NCBI GenBank assembly: GCA_003116995.1
Contig: BDSL01000092.1
Location: 248,001 to 312,000 of the forward strand
Length of the DNA stretch: 64,000 nucleotides
Direction: 5' to 3'
From: Yamagishiella unicocca
Lineage: Eukaryota > Chlorophyta > Chlorophyceae > Chlamydomonadales > Volvocaceae
The translations under genes were made by a program, and so were the position numbers. This document shows, one piece after another, positions 55,921 through 64,000 of this stretch. The notes below the pieces were generated by a model. The model was not told the DNA's origin and did not search any database. It was given only the letters and a program-made list of their open reading frames with translations. Positions within the stretch are counted from its first letter, which is position 1; every line of letters starts with the position of its first letter.

Positions 55921-58147
55921 GCTCAGACGGTGGTGATGAGGTCAGCGCAAACATGGCAGCGAGAGGGGCCGCCAGGAGGACAGCCCCGCTGCGAGGAGGA
56001 GCGGGGGCGTGCGCTGGTGCTGTATGTGGGCGACGAGCAGGAGCGGCCTCCGAGGATCGGTGAGCTGGAAGGGCGGAGAGGGCAGGGCGGGAAGGGTGAG
56101 GAGCGGGCAGCAGGGGTTAGGGCCGCTGCCGCTGTGCAGACGGTGCGCGCCGTGGGACATTGGGAGGAACCCGCATACGAGTGCAGCTTGCTACTGGCTG
56201 CTCGAGGAGCACCCACAACGCGGTGATGGCGGTGCGGCAGCGCTTGACGTGGGGCTCAGCGCGTGGTGTGCGGCGTTTGACAATCGGACGGGACCTAGGG
56301 CGCAGCGCGGCCGGACGGGGCCCGCCAGGCTCGGGTCCGGAGGGCGCAGGCCTGGCTTCCGGGGGTTCTGGGACAAATCTGGCCGTGTGGTGTGTTGGTG
56401 GCACCGAACAGCTACCCACAGAACAACACTACAAAGGACAGCGCTCCACCTCACCCTGACCTCACTCGCCTCACCCTCACCCTCGCCTCCCATCGTGCGC
56501 CGGACGCAGGCGACAGGAAGCAGCGGCTCGCTGCCGGCGCCGGTTCAATGAGCCAGGCCTTCCTGCAGGAGTGCAGGCGGGTGGCGGGAAGCAGCCATTA
56601 TGCCGGTGTGCCGCCATCGCTTCCACCACCGCTGCCACCGCCACCACCACCACAGCCGCACCGTCTAGCGCATAGTTGGAGATCCAGCTTCTGTCGGCGT
56701 TTGCGGCAGGCGTGGCGTTGCGTCCGCGTCTTTTGCCGGCGCCCGAACCAGGAGATCAAGCCAAGTTGACGGCCGCGGCCGCAGTCTCGTGGCCCTCCGG
56801 CCGCCGAGGGACCGCCGCCGTCCCACTGCCTCCCTGCACCTACACGTAGACCACTTCGCAACCACAGCTGCCTCCACGGGACCCGCCACCAGCGTCGAAG
56901 CCGACGCGGCAACCATTGAGTGGTGGTGGTGGTGGAGGGTTCAGGCCGCACCATCCCTAGTGTGACCCGCAGGTTCATCCTTCGTCGCATGTTTCGGTTA
57001 TGGACCATGCATTTTAGGGACGGCGACGGCGGGCGGGCGCTGCCGGAGCCCTTAGTACCTAGATCGAGGGTGGGCGGCCGGGCGGGTGCCGCCGCTTAGC
57101 CATACCGCCTACTGCGACCGTAGGGACGAGTGGGGCTTCTTGGGGCCCATTGAAGTCGAATTCGAAGGCAGCGACCGCAAGCGACACATCCTGCATAATT
57201 AGAAACCTGCCCGCAATGGTCTCGGACGGAATTCACATGGACAGCGGCTCGCACCAGATCGTGTGGAGGAGCGTGCCCCCAGCCCTGCGGTCCAAGTTGT
57301 TGCCCTGTTATGGGTCCCCACCCTCCTGGCGCAAACGTGGACTGCACTGAAGCCCCGACTCCCAGCCATAGCGCCGGCGCCCTTCCACAACGCCCGGCCG
57401 CTGCCGTTGAAGGTTAGTTGTTGTGCTGTTTGTGGGGGTTGCGTACTGGATACTGGGGGCGGCAGGTTCAGTCTCTGTGGGCGCCGTGACACCCGCTGAT
57501 CGCCATGTCCAGCTGCATTGGGCCTCACATGGGCGGTATGGGATATCCACACCTAGACGAATGTCCTCCTCCCACATTCCGTACAACCGACCTCCCTGTT
57601 GCCACTGTGCTGCGACATCCACCCAGCTATCCCTACAGCGCTCTGTTCCGAAATCCTGTCTCCCCCGGCTTGCCCCCAAGTGCCGACCAACAGGTTTCCT
57701 CTCAGCCCCCTCCTCCGCCCCTCACTCCGCTTGGGTCCTGCCGCCCTGCCTGCCTCGCAGGACGGGACTAGTATCTTGCCCTCCCTCGGGGGCCCTCTGC
57801 GCCCGGACCGGAGCTGGCGCTGGTGCCTTGCCTGGTGGACCAGGGCGCCATCGTACCGCTAGGTAAGTTGGTCATTGCGTCGTGTCTTCCTATGGGTGCT
57901 TGCGGAGCTGGATGGGTTGGCCGGCAAAATGGGCTTCGTGGCTGAATGGAGGCCCGGAGGCCCAGTCCACCTTCACCCCTCCCGATGGCCTTCCGCCTGA
58001 CCTTCCTCATGCCCCTCCCCACGTCGCCTACTGCCCGGTGCCCTCACCTCACTCCCGGGACTGCCCGCATGCCCGCTGCAGACTGTAAGCACTCCGAAAA
58101 GCGGCCATCCACGACCTCCAGGAGCTAACGCCGGGAGAGCCAGCAGC
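55921..58147 (+). repeat. Tandem unit 6 (truncated, 2227 bp)
   Basis: It ends at GAGAGCCAGCAGC, sharing its last six bases (AGCAGC) with the stutter of units 4 and 5, and is followed by unrelated sequence. It carries no MYND fragment. A 1-bp deletion at about 56282 (GACAATCGG instead of GACAAATCGG) merges two frames into one of 180 codons. Confidence 0.94.
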
Positions 58148-58238
58148 GCCTGATGCACTAGCCCTGCATTCCCAACATGCCGGCCCACACCGCCACTTTG
58201 TCCTTCCTGCCGCTTCCGACCCCGGCCACCGCGGTGCG

Positions 58239-58532
58239 TCACTGCTGGTGGCGGCTTGGGCGGTGGTGGTTTTCCACAGCTCGTGGCTCCTGCTGCTGCC
58301 GCCCGCGGCCATTGGGCAGTAGCTCCTGAGCCACGGCGGCCCCCGGCAGCGCCACCTCCGCCGCCTCTGCTACTGCCGCCTCCAGCGCCCGCCACCTTCC
58401 CGCCAGCGCCTCGGGACTGTAGCCCAGGAGGCCCGGCTGAGCGACTAGGAGCGCCAGGGCACGGGCGCGGGCGGAGTCGTCCTCGAGGTGCAGGTGCCGC
58501 CTCCGCCTCCACGGCTGCCGCCTCTCTGGCAA
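58239..58532 (-). pseudogene. Possible mTERF-like gene fragment
   Basis: The minus-strand frame has RALALLVAQPGLLGYSPEAL followed by GRWRALEAAV, which resembles an mTERF helical repeat (hydrophobic helix, P-x-L-L, spacer, second helix). It ends after about 45 further residues at a stop. Only one repeat is visible where a working mTERF has several, and no upstream exon could be joined. It abuts the end of the tandem array (58147), so it may be a gene cut by the rearrangement. A chance resemblance in an Ala/Leu-rich frame is possible. Confidence 0.3.
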
Positions 58533-60250
58533 TGCGCGTTCTATGCAGGATCATCCGCTGCGTGCAGCTCTTCCCGCCGCCCGCGGAGCACCGCGGTAGG
58601 GCCGCCGTCAACGTCATCACCGAACAATGGGTCGGCGGCTGCGGTTGCGGCATCGTACGACGCCGGCGCCGCGCCGCCGCTGCCTCCCCTGTTGAAGCCA
58701 TGCGGATGAGGGTAGCGCTGCGGCAGCTCGTGTTTGCAGATCATCCTGCGCCACGATACAAGCATGATGGGGTGAAGGAGGGGTGAGGCAGTAGCGATGA
58801 CGGGTGTGGTAAAAGTTAGCGATGCGAGTGGGGGTAGCGGTGAGATTGGGTGGAGGTGGACAGCAGCGGCCTATTTGGAACTCCGGAGGATACGGAGGGA
58901 CGGAGCTCAGGTGCGACTGAATACGCGCTTCTTCCGGCAATTGTCCTTGTTGTACGTTCGTGTCATTGACTGCCCTCCTGTCGTGCCGAAAGCGCTGTCC
59001 TCCTCCTCCCCCCTCATTGACCTTTACCGCCGGCGGTCACAGTCCAAGCTTGATGGTGGCTGTTGTAACGGTTACAGTGGGTTCCAGACAAGAGGTAGAA
59101 CCATCGGGCACATCGCCTGACACTGAGAAAGACGGAGGAAACAAAGACCGACGTGCACCGGAACAAAGGCAAACCACCAGAACACCAAATCGACAGGTCG
59201 TAGGCACACAGAGCAGCAGCCAGGATCCCAGGGGGAATTTGCACTAGAGGCTCCCCTATCAGGAACCGACCACTAACCAATCTAACTGCCCAGCAACCGA
59301 CGAACCAGTGAAGCGCCGCAACGATGCAAGCATCGGGACCGGCCGCCTCTCATCTCGAAAAACACTGACCCCAAGCAGGGCTCAACGCGCATATAGAACC
59401 GGAAAGTAAGTATGTACCTTGCAGGCTGGGAGGGGCTTGCCTTGTGGGTGGGCGGGCGACTACCTCTCTGTTCATCGTTGTTGTTGTAACGGTTACAGTG
59501 GGTTCCAGACCAAGAGGTAGAACGTGTTGCGGTATGACGGGTGGTGAGCGGGCTGATGAATTGCTTGTGCGTGGGTGACTCTTTGAGGGAGTGACGGTGT
59601 GACGGGTGTGTGATGGTGGGTAATGGCAGGCAAGCCCATACACCATGAGAGCGGTGGTGGCAGGTGGTGGTCGGGTGGGAAACCGACTAGCATGTAAGCA
59701 TACAAAGCGGCAATGCATGGATGGATTAGGTCTTTAAGCTCTTGCTATTCGCCCTGTGGCATGCATATGAAAGAGAGCTAGGCCGTAATAGTGTTAGTTA
59801 TCCAAATGCTTGCAGGGCAGCGATTGGCATATGGGCAATCAGTGGGAGGGGAGGCTGCACTTATGTGCAGCGTGTTACTCACCTACTGCGTGCCGTGTCA
59901 CCACTCGCGCCGCAACAGCGGCCAAATACGTGCAGCGCTTAAGGTACAGAACTTGCACCCTTTCATGTTACTGTCCTGGCAGTGCACTCGAGGTGCAAAA
60001 TTCAGCAGTCACATCTATCGGTGTTTATAAACACCTCGACAGTTGGCCTGGATTCAGCAATGCGTTCGCGCGCAACCCGCCCCAATGCCGCATAAGTTGC
60101 GTCTTACCATAATCCAGACAGGATGGGACCGTTGTAAGGTGTTGGACTCCATATACGGAGTCGTTCGGTTACCTTTGCCCATGTTTCGCAGCCAGATCAA
60201 ACCGCGGCTCAACCATGCGGCTCCAGGAGCAATATTTATGATGTAGCATA
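58533..60250. other. Unassigned stretch
   Basis: I see no convincing exon. It contains a direct repeat of about 41 bases at 59061-59101 and 59481-59522 that includes TGTTGTAACGGTTACAGTGG. Confidence 0.45.
59061..59522. repeat. Pair of 41-bp direct repeats 420 bp apart
   Basis: TGTAACGGTTACAGTGGGTT and AAGAGGTAGAAC occur in the same order at both places, differing by one inserted C. GTAACGGTTAC inside it is symmetric around its central base. Confidence 0.85.
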
Positions 60251-60255
60251 TTACA
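60251..60255 (-). promoter_or_regulatory. Candidate TGTAA poly(A) signal of the MYND gene
   Basis: It lies 196 nt past the stop codon on the minus strand, in locally AT-rich sequence, and is the first TGTAA met downstream. Confidence 0.45.
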
Positions 60256-60450
60256 TTGCTACTCCCCTCGCGGTTTCAAGGCGCTCTCTGTCTCACTCCC
60301 TCTTGTAGCCTGCCCCCCCTCACACACCTCTCGTACCTTCCTTCCCCTCCCCTCCTCCCCTGCTCCCCAACTTGCCCAATCCCGCGCAGCCCACACGCCC
60401 GCCCCCCGCAGTGTACTAAAGTCGGCGCCCTGCTGTCTAGTGCGTGCAGT

Positions 60451-63400
60451 TCAGTTCACCACTACAGTGTCTGTCTCTGGGGCTGCAGCTGGCGGCTGCT
60501 GCTGCTGCGTTGCGCTCGCCGCGTCTGGATCACACGAACGCACATGGGCCGCCCGCCAGTGCTCCAACTGACAGGCGCGACCGCAGTACGACACTTTACG
60601 GCATCGCGCGCAGGGTTTGAGCCTCAAGGCTGCCTCTGTCGGGCCGTCCAGGCAGACGCAGCCAGGGTTGCTGCAGCTGCCGACGCCGGCGGCCAGGGCG
60701 ATCTGCCGGACCTCCTGGGGCGCCGGAAGGTGGGGCATGTCCATAACGGCATAACGACCATACACGTCGCGCACCATGTCGTCATACCGGCTGCGCTCGT
60801 GTGGTGTCCCGCCCCGCGGGTCGCCGCTGGTGCGCAGGCAGCGGAGGGCCGCCAGCAGGTCCTCACACCCGCTGTCTTGAAGCAGCCACGACAGCTGCTT
60901 GCCCAGATGGACGCCGCGGCAGCTCCACCCGTAGAACGCAGGCGGCGGCGGTGGTGGTCGCGGCCACGCCCGCAACGTGTTGGCAGGCGCCGCAGCCTCC
61001 ATGCTTGCCGCCAGGTCGGCCGGTGTGGCCACCAGCATCATCGCCAGCGCGCCCATGGCGGCCTCCACAATACTCCCGTAGCGGGCATCCCGCGCCATGC
61101 TTTCGCTCTGCAGGATGTATCCCAGCCACTCGAGTGCGGCGAGCCGGTTCAGGTAGGTCTGCCACTGCGTGAGGGAGTGAACAGTCCCTTCGTCGCCCCC
61201 TGGGATCCCACTGCCGCCTCCGCTGCCGCCTCCGCTACCTCCGCTGCTACAGCCTCCACCGCAGCCGCCTCCACCGCAGCTGCCGCACCTAGAGCTGCTT
61301 GCGCTGCCCGGCTGCCCGGCGGAGACGGCACAGCTGTCGCTTGCGCTGCCTGCATCCGTGTTGTCACCGCCGCCCCCGCCGCCCTTGCCACCGCGCCCCT
61401 CCCCGCCCTCGTCGCCGCCGGCATCGGCACTGCCGGCGACTGCGCCGCAGCTGTTACTTCGGCTGTGCCCAGCGCTCGCCTCGCTCGCCTCTGCCGCTGG
61501 GTCCCCCACTGCGGTGCGCAGCAGTCCGCACTGCGCCGCCGCCGCCACCAGCCACCGCATCACGACCAGCCACAGCTGCGGCACCCACCCACGCAGCTCC
61601 TCCTGCTGCCAATGCGGCACCCACAGCGCACCCATGACGTCAGGCAGCAGCTCCACCGCGGCCAACTGCGCCAGGCAGCGCTGCCGCACTGCGCCCTCCG
61701 TTCCCGTGGCCGGCATGCCTCCAGCCAGGCGTATCCAGCTGCGCGACAGGCGAGTGGTGTTGTTGTCGAGTGCGTCGTTCAACCCAAACATCTTGAAGCG
61801 GGCAGACGGGGGCCCATCAGCGTCGGTTCCCCCCGTGCCTGGACGCCTGGTGCCGCGGTCACCAGTGGTGCCGCTGCCGCGGTCACCAGTGGTGCCGCTG
61901 CCGCCAGCACCAGTGGTGCCGCTGCCGCGGTCACCAGTGGTGCCGCTGCCAGCACCAGTGGTGACGCTGCCAGCACCAGTGGTGACGTCGCCAAGTACGC
62001 TGTCCGCCTCCGCCTTCGAGGCCGACAACTGCATGCTGGCGACGGGTGCCGGCAGCACCACGGCGACCGCCTGCTCTAGCAGCGCGCCCATGTACGATAA
62101 CCAACGGTCCCGTACTTCCTGGTCGCCGTACACTTGTGCCACGGTCTGGAGGGCGCGGCTGTTACTGCCGCGGCAATCCGCCGTGTGCAGCGGGACCCTG
62201 CCGGCTCTGCTGCCAAACGCCACCGTCAGCTTGCGCAGGGTGGCGACCAGGGACGCCACCTCCCGCACCGACCCGTGGGTCAGGAACACCGTCCACGCGC
62301 CACTGCAGCGCAGCACCTCATTTACGGCGGCCAGGCACACCAAGGGGCCGACCTCCAGGCCCGCAGCCTCGCGCAGCAGCTGCTCCAAGGAGGGCAGCAG
62401 GCCGCCGTCCAAGGCGCACCCAATGCTGAACGAGGGCTCGCGGCTGGGATCCCGCTCGATCCCGGTGGCTGGGCAGTGGCGGCGGCGGTGGCAGTAGGGG
62501 CGATGACCATCGTGGGCAGCATTAGCGACCGGCGGCGTCCAGGACCCAAGTGCGGTGCATGGGTCCAGCCACGAGTGAGTGATCGAACAGTGCTTGCGGC
62601 CCCCCAAACGGGGGATCAAGGTGTCAGGTCGGGATCAGTACTTGCGGCCCCCCCTTAGGGAGATTCGGGTGTCAGGTCAGGATTGCCGGCGGGTATGTGC
62701 GGTGGTGACTGGAGGAGGTGAACGGAGGGGGGGTTCGTACACCCTCGCTGCCGGCCCTCTAGGTCCGCCGCAGTGCCCCTGGCAGTGACCCGTGGGTCTA
62801 CATGTAACGGCCGCGCACCGCCATCCGCGGATCCCTTCACCCCCAGCCCCTCCACCCCCACTCACCGCGCTACCCACCGCCCACTAACGACCCCGCAGCC
62901 CCGGCCGGCTAGACTCTAGACCCTCCCTCCCTGCCCTCCCGTCCCCTCTCCTCCCCCCCCAGCGGTTTTTTCTGGCATCCACGGGTCTCCCTCGAAACCC
63001 CCCCCCCCCAACCCCCTGGAGGCACGCCAGGCACCCTCACCCGCAGCCTCGTCCGCTTCCAACGTCATCCGCAGCAGGTTGCCGACGAAGCCGACGAAGG
63101 CAACCGGTTCGAGCATTTCGAATTTCGCTGCCGGCAGCACCCGAGCCACTGTGCGCCATAGCGCCGGCAGCCGCAGCCGCGCCTGCGGGGGCCGCAGCTC
63201 CATCAGCAGCCGCATCAGGAACAGCGCAGGAAGCAGCAGCTTGTCCATCGACTCCGTGACGGACGCCAGGGTCCCGTGTACGAGATCGTACACTTGTACG
63301 GCAGTGTACGGCAGCCCGGGTTGGACGGGAAGCGGCAGTGCGGCCCACTCTTCCTGGGTCCTGGTCAGCCAGCTGATGCCGGGCTGGGCCAGCTCCGGCG

Positions 63401-64000
63401 GGCATGGCCCCGAAATTGTGACCTGAGGCATCAGGGAGGAGGGCCAGCGGGGGGCCGTCCAAGTGGGGTCCAAGTGGGGTCCAAGTGGGGTCCAAGTGGG
63501 CGGTCCCGATGGTGACGGCGTTGGTGGCGGTCGCCGGTGGGCTAAGAGGGGTGCGGCAAGCGGCGAGGCGCATGAGGTGAGTGCAGCCGCGAGCTCGGAA
63601 ACCCAAGCAGCAGCATACGCCATGTCCGTCCCTCCAGGCCCTCCCCCCTCCGCCCCATTTGCCCCTGCCCCGCCTGTCCTCCCCCCACCTACATCCCAAG
63701 CTGACTCATTCCTGCCGCCGCTCCCCACGCACACACAGCAGCCGCCCCGGCCCTCCCACCGTCGCCCCCACCTGCCACACGAACGCCGCCCTGCAGATGC
63801 GGTCTTGCAGGTGCGCCCGCAGCATAGCGGCGCTGATGTCGGTGCCTCCGGCCTTGATGACGCCGCAGCTGCGGTACACCCCCAGCGCCGCAGAGCGCAG
63901 GAACGGGTCCGGCAGGCCGTGGGTTGGCGCCGAGCCGCGCGCGCCGCCCTCCCCCTCGCTCAGCATCCACCGCCCTTCCACCAGCTCCCGACCCACGAAG
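60451..64000 (-). CDS. MYND zinc-finger protein, 3' part (three exons, 5' end outside the window)
   Basis: Exons 64000-63772 (enters the window, FVGRELVEGRWMLSEGEGG), 63422-63041 and 62468-60451. Donors GTGGGG and GTGAGG and acceptors CTCAG and CCCAG agree in phase (0, then 1). About 875 codons are visible. The body is an Ala/Leu-rich helical region, probably armadillo/HEAT-like in character. It has repeated TTGAGS/TTGDRGSG linkers (about 61850-62000) and a Gly/Ser/Cys-rich stretch. The C terminus is a MYND finger: CSNPGC, then KPCARCRKVSYCGRACQLEH and WRAAHVRSC, with the C-x2-C, YC-x3-C and H-x3-C ligands. It then ends in a Gln/Pro tail. MYND domains usually bind Pro-rich peptides; the partner is unknown. 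The plus-strand frame of 607 codons opposite exon 3 is an antisense artefact. Confidence 0.85.
61023..61189 (-). other. Donor segment of the fragment captured in tandem units 4 and 5
   Basis: This part of MYND exon 3 is repeated without visible change at 52858-53024 and 55533-55699. It has no repeat character of its own within the gene. Confidence 0.9.
62590..62690. repeat. Short direct repeats in MYND intron
   Basis: Two copies of a CTTGCGGCCCCCC...GGTGTCAGGTC pattern, about 52-53 bases apart, in the intron just upstream (gene sense) of exon 3. Confidence 0.65.
62960..63009 (-). repeat. Dispersed hairpin element, copy 4
   Basis: On the minus strand: a G-run, GGGTTTCGAGGGAGACCC, GTGGATGCCAG, six A, CCGCTGG. 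It lies about 30 bases inside the MYND intron (63040-62469), sense to the gene. Confidence 0.75.
63455..63503. repeat. 12-bp tandem repeat in MYND intron
   Basis: Four copies of GTCCAAGTGGGG, the last one incomplete, in the intron between 63771 and 63423. Confidence 0.9.

Noticed and set aside
60256..62079. 607-codon plus-strand open frame
   Set aside because: It lies opposite MYND exon 3, whose minus-strand frame has a recognisable zinc finger and agreed splice phases. Absence of stops is due to GC-rich codons.
63573..63640. Candidate MYND exon reading MAYAAAWVSELAAAL
   Set aside because: No good acceptor precedes it, and exons ending at 63772 and starting at 63422 join in phase without it.

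Overview
The window looks like nuclear DNA of a green alga of the volvocine type (Chlamydomonas/Volvox relatives). This is inferred from four things. GC content is very high outside a few AT-richer gaps. Genes are split into short exons with GTGAGT or GTGGGT-like donors and CAG acceptors. Proteins carry long Gly, Ala and Gln linkers. TGTAA, the usual algal poly(A) signal, lies downstream of several genes. Nothing bacterial or viral was recognised. All functional calls rest on reading translated exons by eye; no search was run.

Left third (1-18.8 kb). Three genes can be spliced in full with consistent phase. A VASt-domain, single-pass membrane protein (minus, 6631 to 1953, 8 exons, 611 aa) includes a proposed 10-nt micro-exon. 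A Sys1/TMEM244-type membrane protein (minus, 11387 to 9007, 4 exons, 160 aa) is followed, head to head across 539 bp, by an alpha/beta hydrolase (plus, 11927 to 14787, 5 exons, 366 aa). From 14.8 to 18.8 kb there is a CAG-rich minisatellite and sequence I cannot assign.

Satellite (18.87-24.70 kb). Twenty-five head-to-tail units of 222, 232 or 236 bp carry internal palindromes and a perfect splice-donor-like motif. They are arranged in higher-order blocks.

24.7-30.8 kb. Mostly unassigned, with a candidate minus-strand reading frame at 25.9-26.5 kb that shares a fragment with 15.1-15.6 kb, and exon-like pieces of an unidentified plus-strand gene at 28.6-30.8 kb.

Tandem amplification (30.79-58.15 kb). 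Three near-identical units of about 6.6 kb are followed by three shorter units (about 2.68 kb). Each long unit contains a conserved minus-strand frame with an acidic run (323-324 aa), interrupted by a 240-bp long inverted repeat, and plus-strand exon-like segments of an unidentified gene. The loop of the inverted repeat is in opposite orientation in different units. The two internal short units each carry an identical 167-bp piece of the MYND gene that lies just to the right.

Right end (58.15-64 kb). A possible mTERF-like fragment, an unassigned gap, and the 3' part of a MYND zinc-finger gene (minus, three exons, running off the window).

The genes do not form an obvious pathway. The most unusual content is structural: the nested amplification with a captured gene fragment, the flipping inverted repeat, and a short hairpin element found at four sites, three of them in introns.
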